In this document: in pieces, positions 50,210-61,314 of the stretch
Numbering within the stretch: position 1 is the first letter of the stretch
Layout of the letters: every line of letters starts with the position of its first letter
DNA from: Delphinapterus leucas
Lineage: Eukaryota > Chordata > Mammalia > Artiodactyla > Monodontidae
Direction of reading: 5' to 3'
DNA length: 64,000 bases
Assembly (NCBI RefSeq): GCF_002288925.2
Contig: NW_022098031.1
Coordinates: forward strand, 1,023,159 to 1,087,158
Program-made: the position numbers and the translations under genes
Notes under the pieces: model-generated
Told to the model about the DNA's origin: nothing
Databases searched by the model: none
The model's input: only the letters and a program-made list of their open reading frames with translations

Positions 50210-50345
50210 ATTATTCAACTGGGATTCACAAAATCTGGATCATGTTTAGCCATTAATAGTTGTGGTACGTGGGACCTTGAACTTATCACTCTATGTCTCA
50301 TTTTCCCATCAGAAAAATGGAATAATATACTTCTGTCTTCCAAAC
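50210..50345 (+). repeat. MIR SINE relic
   Basis: 'gggaccttgaacttatcact' then 'catcagaaaaatggaataat' is the MIR core order. Confidence 0.6.
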
Positions 50346-50349
50346 TCTC

Positions 50350-51730
50350 TCTTAATCTGTCTGAGCATCTATTTGTGATCCATTCAGCAAAATACCCTAA
50401 AGGATGCATTTTTTTCTTCACATTGCCCGAAGTGGTGGGGTAGACTTTTTCCTTACATACCCACAAAAAACATTAGATTAGACAGACCAAATTATAAAAT
50501 CCTTAGATTAAAAACAGATAAAACAATTAAAGCAGTGCTGTGGGAAAGCTTTACTCAAACTAACATACTGCAAGTTCTGGGGAGGATCGATTGTTTATGA
50601 TCCTGTTCTCTAGAGACTGAAATTCTTGGGATACAACAGATGGTTTTATTTATGTAGCAAAAGTTCAGCTCTAGTGAGGTGCAGCTGGCAAATTCACACA
50701 GAAATAACAGAAACTGTGTTTATGGCTATGTACATATCCTTGCTCACAAGAGGGATCTTCCATTGTTTCTCACAGGACATTTGAACTAATTTTAAATTTA
50801 CGTGTTAACGAGAAGGCCCACCACATTGGAAAGGAACAGCAGCCTCCCAAGACAGGAAGGTAATCCACAACCTAAAATTTAACGTGGAAAAGTGGCAGAC
50901 CTTTGTGGATCTCCTCTATCCAAATGCAAGACAAATCTCATTTAATTTACTCTTTGATGTTCATATCCAATCTTATCTCTTCAAATAGCATTACTGAAAG
51001 TGAAAAAGAACGCAACCCTCTCTCCATCTGAATATTTCAAGCTGCATCCTGTGTCTACTCCTGGCACTGAGTCAGCCTTGTCAGCCCAATTTAGAACACA
51101 TGGCAGTGATCCAGCTCATTGTGGCTGTTTGTGGTCCCCAGATCAGGTTTCAAAAAAGAAGGGGCAGCAATCCAGTGACCTTCTCAAGATAGTAAAGAAC
51201 AACTCTGGTCATGACTGACACCTGATCTTTCTAACATTAGCTCCTAATCAAAGATGGTGCCAAGATTGCATCAGGCACCAGCCCACAACATTTCCGTCCT
51301 CCTCCAAGAGGTGCGGACCATCCTGTCAACCGCTGAGTTTCAGTTTTAGAATGCCTTTCCCTTTCAGATCCAAGGAAGTTTGGTTTTATTGACATCTGAG
51401 ATAAAGCTCAAGGCCTGTCTTAATTGAGATTTCCTGTTCTTTATAGTGCATGCTTATCTACTATTCATTGTCTTTATACCTAGAGAGGTTCAATGTGATT
51501 CATAACAAAGACATGGTTATAAAGCTCTAAAATTCACAGCCTTGGACGTTCATATTATAATCAAGAGACCTCATGCACTTGGGATGTTTTTCCTGTGCAT
51601 CTATCATCCTGTCATCCCTTCTTAAAAATGTGGCCATCATCCTTACTGGACTGAGTCATCCTTCCTCTCTACTTCTGCTGGGTCTTCGAGACTGGCTCAG
51701 GTGGAGTCACAAACTGGGAACCCAGCAAGG
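50350..51730. other. Intergenic sequence, nothing recognised
   Basis: No supported gene or repeat. Open frames at 51000-51218 and 51573-51848 are unsupported; the second runs into an L1 fragment. Confidence 0.45.
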
Positions 51731-51752
51731 TCCTACAGAAGTACTCTTTATC

Positions 51753-51933
51753 AATAAGGGCTTACTGTATAGCACAAGGAATTCTATTAAATACTCTGTA
51801 ATGACCTATATGGGAATAGAATCTAAAAAAGAGTGGATATATATATAACTGACTTTGCTGTACAGCAGAAACTAACACAACATTGTAAACCAACTATACT
51901 CCAATAAAAAAAATTAATTAAAATAAAAAAGGA
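51753..51933 (+). mobile_element. L1 3' terminal fragment with long target-site duplication
   Basis: About 180 bases: 'ttactgtatagcacaaggaa' through 'caactatactccaataaaa', flanked by a perfect 16-base duplication (agaagtactctttatc) at 51737-51752 and 51934-51949. An extreme 5' truncation. Confidence 0.93.
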
Positions 51934-52689
51934 AGAAGTACTCTTTATCTTCTAGGTCAGGTACATTATTTCTTACTTGACCAAATGCCAAGTATCAGTG
52001 TGAAAAACCCCCTTGCTACTTGCCTCAGTATCCCTTTAATCTGGAGGCTGCCCTTTAACCTTACAAAGTCTTTAGGGAATATATGTCCTTGGATCATCCC
52101 CTAGCTTTTACATAAAAGTCTATGTTAAAGCCTGAATATTCTTACGGTTCTGGAAATGTTCAAAGTACTATTGGCTTTACTCCAGCTCTGAGTTTACATA
52201 TATGATTTGTATCAGTAGAGATCCAAGTTTTCTATACAGAATTCTATCTTCTATCTCCCTAAACAATCTTTGAAGCTAGATAAAATGAAAAAAGAGTATG
52301 GAATTATTTCACCCTGCCTTATTTGTTTCCATGAGGGTTCGAACCAAAAGGAAAAGATGAGTCATTCAGCATCATTCCCTATTTGGTGGTTTGGACTCTA
52401 GGCTACTGTAAACAAAAGGGGGCCGCACTCCATGGGTTTTCAATTCACAAAAAGGAAAACTAGTTTTTACTTGAACTCTCTACCTTAAGCAAGGCACTCC
52501 ACTCTGTGTTTCATGGAACACAGAGACGATTAATACACTGCTCTAAACATGCAGGAACAAGGAAAGAAGAAAGCACTGGGGTAGCAGTTAGAACACAGCT
52601 ATGTGTTGGAACATGGTAAAAGATTAATCTGGAAATAAAAAGTGGGATTAGATTATGAGGATCCCTTGTACCTCAGGTGTTTATCCTTT

Positions 52690-53100
52690 ATTTGGAATGC
52701 ATTAGGGAGCCACTCAAAGTTTTCGAGCGAGTGGGTAATAGGATTATACCTCTGTTTGGAGCAGCTACTGATACATCTGATAAAGATGTATTAGAGGGAC
52801 TGAAATAGGGTGAGATCAAACGGCAGAGGGAAAAACAGATAGGAAAATAATATAAAGGACATCCAAGAAGTGATGAAGATCTAAACCAAAGGGATGGCGG
52901 TGAGAATGGAAAGGTGAGATCTGATGGGACAGGCACTGCAAAGGAGGAAAACATGTCCTTAATGGAGTCGATACAGGGAGAAAGGGACCAAGATATGCCC
53001 AAAGTTTTACTTCTGAGAGTTGGGCATATGGTAGAACACTTAACCAAAATTGGGAAGACAGGAGAAAAGAACTTTTTGAAAACATTTTCTCTTCAGAGAG
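52690..53100 (+). repeat. Ancient mammalian repeat, family not assigned (copy D)
   Basis: 'gggagccactcaaagttttc' and 'ggatggcggtgagaatggaa' match the more distal part of the same old family as at 10610 and 40470. It accounts for the opposed open frames here. Confidence 0.45.
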
Positions 53101-53499
53101 AGTGAAACACTACTCCGTTGCCAAGATGCAAGGAGTGCAGGGTGGAAATACACGAATGGCATGAACCCAGAAACTGTCTTGGAAAGAAGAATTAGCCAAA
53201 ATGTATACTCCACCTTTTAAAATTTGTTCAGCTGAATATATGACCACTTGCAGATATTGTGTTGTACTTTACGGCATGTGTTGCTGTGTCCTCTTGGCTT
53301 TATATGACTCAACTTATTTGTCCTTTTATTCTAATCTCTTTATATTTGTATCTAATGATAGTGCCACATCAAAGCCCTTCGTGAATAAATTAGAATAAGC
53401 ATCAATTAATCAATTATAGTTACAACATTTTTCTATACATAAAGACACACACATCGACAGCAAGCACATAGATTCCTTATGCAAAATGCACATCACTAG

Positions 53500-53720
53500 C
53501 ATTTGCTAAAAACAAATGCGGTAGGTACTAAATTAAAAGTTTTATACATATCACTTCATTTAATCCTATGATTAATAAAACAACTCTGTGAGGTCATTCC
53601 ATTATTATCCCATTTTACAGATGAGGAAATTGACCCAATAAGGAGAATTAACGTGTTAATATAGCAAGTAAGAGGCAGAGCTTGCATTATAACCCAGGCA
53701 ATCTGATCTCAAAGTCCCTA
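53500..53720 (-). repeat. MIR SINE relic
   Basis: 'atcacttcatttaatcctat', 'attttacagatgaggaaatt' and 'gtaagaggcagagcttgcat' form a clear MIR in reverse orientation. Confidence 0.8.
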
Positions 53721-53724
53721 ATCA

Positions 53725-54825
53725 CTTCACTCTCTGCCTCTCTGTCCAGATTGCCCTTATTATTGTGTTATCCTCATTTTGCTGGGTCTTCTCTATACGT
53801 GCCATGTTCCACTCTGGGATGTCACTTTCTCACATTGAAGGAACACTGGCCTCCAGAGCCAGTGTATTCAATCAGGAAGCTTTGTTGCCTCTATATATAG
53901 AATATGAACTACCAGATTCAAGAAAAGGCACATTGCTTCATTTCTCTAAAACTGAATTAAATCTGTCTCTGGGTCCCCACACATCAGGGTAGAAGGATGA
54001 CAATCCAATACCAGTTGTTTGGGAGACTCAATTTCTCCCTGTATGAAATCATACAAGAACCCTGTCACAATATTAGAAAAAATGGGAGGAAGAGACAAGG
54101 AGCCATGCTTACTTTTGGTTCTTTCAGCCATCTAATTTCCTGTAATTAAGCATGACATATTCCCATGTCTTTTATGACTGCCAATATGTTGGTGACTATC
54201 AAGTCTGTGACTTCAATCTACTTTTTTGTCTTGAGCTACAGATTAGTATATCTAATTTCCTACAGGTAAGTCCAAAAATACTACAAATTTAGTATGTCTA
54301 AAGCTAAACCAAACTATCATTTCCTAATATACCCCTCCAACTACCACCCTGTTTCTTTTTTTATTGCCCATTTTTTGGATGACATAATTATCCACCCATT
54401 TCCCAAGGGACAGGGCAGGATTGGAGATTTCTTAAGAGTCCTACCACTTTTTCAAATTTTACATCTGGAATTGCGAGTCTGAGTGACCACAGATCACCAA
54501 GCCCTTGGATTATATCAACTTAAATTGCTGCTATTGGCCTTGATAGATGATAGATATGCATGTTTGTATAGTCTGTGCTCTGCACACTCACCACACTTAA
54601 GATTGTTGATGAAGGTACCATTTACTTTATGGGCATTACAGATTTGTATGATTTTTATAAAAGTTTCTCACTTCACAATAAAACATCTATTATAATCAGT
54701 GATATGAATATTTTCCAATAAATAAAGTACCTTAAGAAAGGATACCATTATCTAATTTGCATAAAAGTTCCACATGAGCTAACTGTAGCCTTGGGCCTCC
54801 CGGCTTCCAGACATTTCCTCTAAGT
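53725..54825. other. Intergenic sequence, nothing recognised
   Basis: No supported gene, RNA or repeat. Short open frames only. Confidence 0.45.
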
Positions 54826-54829
54826 CATT

Positions 54830-55250
54830 CATGTACTGCTGTAATACTGACCTTTCCAAATGCAAACTTTATCATGATTTTCTTTCAGTGGAGCACAAAG
54901 GTCTCCACTATCTGCTTTAGCCTAACTGCTGATGTGAACGTTCTGCTTCAATCATCCTGAGCTTCTTACAATTATTTAAATGCACTATTGCACATCTTTG
55001 CATGTGTAATTCTTTCAGCTTATAATACCAAACCAACCCATCCCCACTCCAGCAGTTTTCCACCTGGAAAACTTCTAATCTTCCCTCCAGACCAGCTCAA
55101 GTGTTCCCTTCTCTTTAAATCCTTCTCTACCCTAGAAACGATGATTACACTTTCTTTTGTGCCTTCATCCTACCTCTCTGTCTACCAATCACAATTATCT
55201 TTTTTTAACTGATATACTAAATCAGGAGCTCCTTGGTTTAGTATAACCAT
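54830..55250 (+). repeat. LINE-2 fragment
   Basis: 'gacctttccaaatgcaaact', 'gaccagctcaagtgttccct' and 'aatccttctctaccctagaa' follow the L2 3' part order. Confidence 0.65.
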
Positions 55251-57740
55251 GGACTATTTAACTTTTCTTTTCCAATGGTGATGCAAATTGGTATAAAGGG
55301 AATGTACTGGATCAAACAACTGGCTAACTGGCTCTACTGCTTGTTGTCTAGCACATTCTTTGAGCTATGCTGCTGCCTGCTGGCAAGCTTGCACTTTGAG
55401 CTGTGCTGCTTTGTGCTGCATTTGCTGAGTCCTACTGAGCCTCTGTCATAGATTTAACTGACCTAATTAGAAAGTTTTGAAAACTAACATTTAGAGACAG
55501 GAGTATAAGATTGGGGTCCTACTTAAAAAGTGACCCTGGGTCATGTGCCGTAGGATAGGACCAGACCTATCTGTGTATCTCAGATTGAATCGTGAGTTTG
55601 ATTCCAGCATAAGCTGTGACTAACTCTAAGCTCTTACCCTGTGACCACTGGTTGTATGACTCAACCAGGCATTGGCCCTAATTCTAGATAGAGCTCAGGA
55701 GAAAGGCTGATACACTGTGGAATATACAGGCCCACTCATGTTGTACACAGACTACTTATGGTCGGTCACTTATGTGAGGAAGACTAGTCACAGTGGTACA
55801 TGCTGCTGTCACATTCCTAAAAGCAACTCTATCCCGCCACTGTCAAGAAACAGCTATCAACTCTCTAAGCAACCACAGCACTAAAACAAGCTCAACATCT
55901 TTTAGGCCTAGTTAGGTTCTGATGGCAACATATTCATTTAAATTTTTCTTAATCCCATTTATGTTGTTTTTCACAAGTTGACCCACCTTGAATGAGACTC
56001 CCCACAATAAAGGGCTCTAGAATCTGTCTGAATTACAATACTATAGCACTCTCCTTAGTGTTCCCCCAGAGTCTCCTCCATGTTGAGGCTTTAGCAACTC
56101 CCTCTAATGCCTGTTGAAGTCTATGGACCCTCCATGATGGCCACAAGTTGCCCATGGACTTCTGAGGTAAAAAACTGCCCTCCTCAGCCACATTAGATTG
56201 CCCCATTAAAGGGACAATCACTGACTGTACACTGGGTCATCCTGGAAGCCAAAAACTCTCACAGGCCTTGACCATGATCCTCCATACCCATTATGCCTTG
56301 GGTTATGAAAGCAGCACCCTGCAAGCTCAGCAAGGCCCCCAAGGCCTCTTTGCTAAAATAGAAATGGTACCCACAGGAAAGAGACAAACCTCGCCTTTCT
56401 GGCATATCTTACTTACAGGAGGGGGTGGCCTCCCCTTCGGTACCTTGCCAAATGCCTTATTTCTGGAGGAAATCAGCCCTCTCAAAGACCCCTTGGCTAT
56501 CTGAGAAGCCCCTTGGGAACAGCTGAGTGAATAGCAACGGGAGGGTTTTTGGGGTTTTTTTTTTTGTATTTTATGTATTTAATGAAAAGTATTATGAACT
56601 GTACTTTATGAACACCAACATGTGATGGATGCTCACTCAAGAGCTGCTGCTTTAACTAGGATATCCCAAACCATGGATGGGATCCAAGGGCCAACACAAT
56701 CCAAAACTTCATGCACTGGATACCCTGGCCAAATTTTGGCACCATTTGCACATTTTTAAAAACTCTTAAGCCACTGTTATTTGTCCATCTAGTCCAGCAA
56801 GAACAATTTCTTACTCTAGGTTCTTTTCTCTTTTTTTCTGCAGTACGCGGGCCTCTCACTGTTGTGGCCTCTCCCGTTGCGGAGCACAGGCTTTGGACGC
56901 ACAGGCTCAGTGGCCATGGCTCACGGGCCCAGCCGCTCCACTGTATGTGGGATCTTCCCAGACCGGGGCACGAACCCATGTCCCCTGCATCGGCAGGCTT
57001 ACTCTCAACCACTGTGCCACCAGGGAAGCCCTATGTTCTTTATTTAGAGTAAAGCAATCCGGAAATCTCTTGCCTCATATATACCCAAAATATAAACCAA
57101 GATCTCACATGTTTCTGCACATACTTAAAGCCACAATACAAGGCCTCACTCCCTATCCCCTTCAGAGTTCTAAACATGACTGAAAGTGATCAAGATGCTC
57201 ATTTCACTTCTCAAAATACACAATGTTGGGCTCTTGCAAAAGGCTTGCAAAATGAAGCTTTCACCTCCCTTACTGACCTCAGGCTACAAGACCTATATAG
57301 AGCCATAAGGACTTACTTAAACAAGGTCAAATTCAATTAAATGAAACATGACCCATTTCAGTCATCAGTCAAATATCAGGGTGAGTTGTAAATTATGAGT
57401 CTGACTCCATTTTTGATGTTTGACTGTTGACAGCTTTCAAGCCTCACCACTCCCACTTCTTCTTCTGTCCCACATGTGGGCAAGCTGATAAGAGAGCTCT
57501 CCTCTGGCTCCAGCACAAGTTCAAACCATATAAGCCTGCTCCAGCGAGCAGCCCCACCCCCCGGTCACAATAAAAGCCAAGCCAGTCTCCTTTTCCCTGC
57601 TCTCTCAAGACATTTTCAGACCTACTTGGGCGCCTGCTTTGCTTTCCTTAGAAAGCCTCATCGTGTGAGTAATAAGCCTTCAAATGCACAACATTTTCTA
57701 TATTATATCTCAGTTCTCTACCGGGATTCAAGTCTTACCT
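55250..57740 (+). mobile_element. Probable endogenous retrovirus relic with 3' LTR-like end
   Basis: The right part (about 57430-57740) looks like an LTR: a 'catataagcc' box near 57527, 'acaataaaagccaagc' near 57568 and a 'ctctctcaagacattttc' region. To the left, a short frame at 56268-56504 and scattered coding-like phrases could be decayed retroviral internal sequence. It is interrupted by a SINE at 56827-57030. No intact gene is present and the family was not determined. Confidence 0.4.
56827..57030 (-). mobile_element. CHR-type SINE, short form
   Basis: Reverse orientation: T-run, 'gtacgcgggcctctcactgt', then 'cactgtgccaccagggaagc'. A near-perfect 11-base duplication (ctaggttcttt / ctatgttcttt) lies at 56816-56826 and 57031-57041. 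Confidence 0.92.
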
Positions 57741-57744
57741 GAAA

Positions 57745-58435
57745 CTTCCACCTCAAAAGCAGTAGTTAAAACTAAAAACTCATAATTTACATACTAGGTA
57801 CAGAGAAATAACTTTCAAAATAAAAGTGTACAAATGCAAAAAGATAAGGGTAGAAAGAAGATTTTAAAAGCAGTATTACTTCTGTTTCTGGCAAAACTGG
57901 AGTAACAGAGACCAGGTATAACTTCCCAACTGAAACAATTAAACACCTGTACAAAATATATGAAACAATGGTTTTCAGATGCTGGATGTCAGGCAACACT
58001 GGACAGCGATCACTGAGAGAAACAGTGTAGTGAGCACTTCAATTGCCCCAGTCTAGTGTCTGAGTAGAAATGGGGATCCCAGGCATAGACTGGTAATCTC
58101 TCTGAGTTGAGGAGACAAGCTGAGAGATGCAGCAGGCCAAGAAAGCCAGAGTTTGCAAGGCAGAGTTCTGAAGAATGGAGACATTCCTGAGATCTGCAGA
58201 AAGCCCCCCTTAAATATGCAGTTGAGTACTGGTTAGTACACGCATGCAAGTAGAGACTATCTGCTGCTGGCAAAAACAACAACAACAAATAAAACCCACC
58301 TAGGGCTAGGACTAGTTCATGTTCCCATGAGACTCAGTGGAGAACCTTGTAATCCACAGGGTATTGGGTAAAGTATTCAGAAGAGTATTACTTTGGTAGT
58401 GAAGCAAATTAACCTAGGCTAAAGATTGCTCTCAT
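57745..58435. other. Intergenic sequence, nothing recognised
   Basis: Short reverse-strand frames only, with no domain support. Confidence 0.4.
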
Positions 58436-58439
58436 TTAT

Positions 58440-59199
58440 TCTAACAAAGCTTAAGAGAAACCTCAAAGAACAAATATAATATGTGTAAGACCTGTACACT
58501 AAACACTTCAAAACACTGTGCAAAAATTTAAAAAGACCTAAGTAAGTGGAGACATATACCATATTCATGGATCAGAAGACTCAATATTGTTCAGATGTCA
58601 TTTTTCCCCAAATTGATCTATAGGTTAAATGCAATCCCAAACAAAATCTCAACAGGCTTTTCTGTAAAAATTCAAAGTACAGAGAATCACAGAAACAACT
58701 TTGATAAAGAATGTAGTTGAGGGATCTATACTTTTGATTTCAAGGTCTATTGTAAAGTTACAATAAATAATACAATGTAGTATTATCAAAAACATAGACA
58801 ATGAGTTCAGTAAAATGAAATAGAGAATCCAGAAATAGACCAGTACACATATGATCAATTCGTTTTCTACAAATGTGCTAAGACAATTCAATGGGGAAAT
58901 GAGAATCTTCTTAACAAATGTTGCTGGAACAACTGGATAACCACATGGTTAGGGAACGTATACAAAATTAACTTGAAATAGGTCATGGACCTTAAATTAA
59001 GATCTAAAATTTCCAGCAGAAAACTTAGAAGATCTTCATTACCTTGTTTTTGCAAAGATTTCCTAATATAATACAAAAGACACAAATATAAAATTATCAC
59101 ATTTATTTCATTAAATTTAAAAACGTTTACTCTTCTAAAACTATTGGGAGAAAATATTTGAAAAACATTTTTCTGAAAAAGGACATTGATCCAGAAGGA

Positions 59200-59243
<44 letters not shown>

Positions 59244-60135
59244 CTTATAATTCAATAAGACAACCCAATTTTTAAAAATGGACTAAACTGAACAGACACT
59301 TCACCAAGGAAGATAAAGGAAGTCATAGGAAGACATGGATGGCAAATAAGCACGTCAAAAGATGCTCAACATCATTAGTCACTAGGGAAAGAGATTAATA
59401 TTAAAATGACTGATCATATCATTTCTTGGCAATGATGGAGAACAACTAGAATTTTCATACACTGCTACTAGAAATGTAAAATGGTACAGTCACTTTGGAA
59501 AACAGTTTGATGATTTCTTAAAAAGGTAAATATATACCTACTACATGACCCAACAGTTCTATTCCCAGCTTTTACCAAAGAGATATAAAAGTATCAATCC
59601 ACACATAAACTTATACATGGGTGTCTATGGAATTTAGACTTATTTGTCATAGCCAGAAACTAAAAACAACCCAAATGTCTACCAGTAGGTGACTGGATCA
59701 ACAAATTGAAGTATATCCATACAATGGATTACTACTCAGCAACAAAAGGAAAAAGAATTGATACATGCCAAGTACATGGATAGATGTCAAAAAAGTATGC
59801 TGAATGAAGGAAGCATACTTCTTTCAAAGTACCAAAAAGAAAATACTCTGATATTCCATTTTTGTAAAAGTCTGGAAAATACAAACTAATCCATAATGAC
59901 AGAAAGCAGATAAGTTGTTGCCTAGGGAGGGGGAAGAGGGTTCTGAAGAGAATGGGACAGATTATAAAAAGGCACAAGAAAACATTCGGAGATGATTGAA
60001 ATATTCATTATTTTTGTTTGTGGTGGTGGCATGATAGGTTTATACATATGTTAAAATTTATCAAATTGTATACTTTAAATATACTTGGTTTAATAAATGT
60101 CAATTATATCTCAATAAAATTGTTTTAAAAAATGA
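58440..60135 (+). mobile_element. Old, heavily decayed L1
   Basis: Diverged ORF2 sequence ('ggtggcaaataagcacgtcaa'-type phrases, 'gatcaattcgttttctacaa', 'ttgctggaacaactggataa') with many frameshifts, ending 'caattatatctcaataaaat'. It is older than the other L1 copies in the window. Confidence 0.8.
59206..59241. repeat. (CA)n microsatellite
   Basis: An uninterrupted CA run inside the old L1, a likely later expansion. It explains a Cys-Val repeat frame on the reverse strand. Confidence 0.95.
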
Positions 60136-60139
60136 TACC

Positions 60140-61310
60140 AGAGTTTGGCAAAGGGTATTATATATATATAATGGTGCTTCAGCAAATGCAGCAAACTCTG
60201 AAAATTTCCAAAACTAAGACTCTGAATATTTCTATTAGAACATGAACAACAGCTGCTCAATTTTGGGCAGAAATTACAGCAGAGTAAAAAACTGGGACTG
60301 CTCCTTGTTTTCTAGCCACCCATGGCTAAAATGTTTTTCTCTCCTCTAATGAAGAGTGATTACTGAGTATACATATTGTAATTGATCACTTACAAGCCTA
60401 CATTTACTATTTTAAAACTTACCTTTAAATTACTGATAGCTTTGTGTCTTCAGAATCAACCTCAATTATTCCAAAGTCTTATTTTAAAGAACTTCATTTG
60501 GCCATTTTTAAAATAGGTACATATGTCTGGGTTGTTGAAATGAAACTTCAGTCTTCATCTTGGTATAGAAAAGAGCTAACTGAGCAAGCCAGGATAATAG
60601 TCACCCTGGCTTGCTGGTAGGTTCCATCACTATCCCAAGACAAGGACCACACCCGAAGTAGAGTTGCCAAGATACCCAGTCTGACACAGGATATGAAAGA
60701 AGAGCTCAATGTGAAAACAAACTTAGAGGCAGAACCTAAGGGTGCATGAAAAGAAGGATTTGCTTTCCTAGATAAAGGAATACAAGTTCCCCTGATTAAA
60801 AATGTGAATCATGCTTATTCCTTTCAGCTCTATAATCTCTCTGAAGAATCTTAATCTGAGAGGCTTCTAATAGAGTAAGGCAATGCTCAAGGTAACTTCA
60901 ATTAAGTCTTCTTGAACCAACACTGATTCACTTTTAGAAATAGAGTTCAGCACATTTTCCTGAATAAGAAACTTTTCTTTTATATAATATAATTTTCTGA
61001 GTCATTTTAGTATGCCAATACAATTTTCAACTTGTATTCATCTGAGAGATTCATACCTAAAAATGAGATATTTGTATCTAACACTTTGATGATAGGTGCA
61101 TTTTGAAAGCCTTAATTTTCATAAATAGATATTAAGCACTGCATATCACCTAATTCTACCATATAGATCTATATGAGTGACTTAGATATTTCCTTGTTTT
61201 ATATTTCCATTGAGAATGTATTTGGAGAATAGAAAATAGGCTTGCCAACTTTGTAGAAGACTGTATTGTTCTTCTTTCATGTGTTCTATGCATTTGGAGC
61301 TAAATTTGCA
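60140..61310. other. Intergenic sequence, nothing recognised
   Basis: AT-rich, with a short TA run near 60164-60172. No gene or repeat recognised. Confidence 0.45.
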
Positions 61311-61314
61311 TTTC

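Noticed and set aside
58888..59241. Reverse-strand frame starting with a Cys-Val repeat
   Set aside because: Translation of a (CA)n microsatellite and decayed L1.
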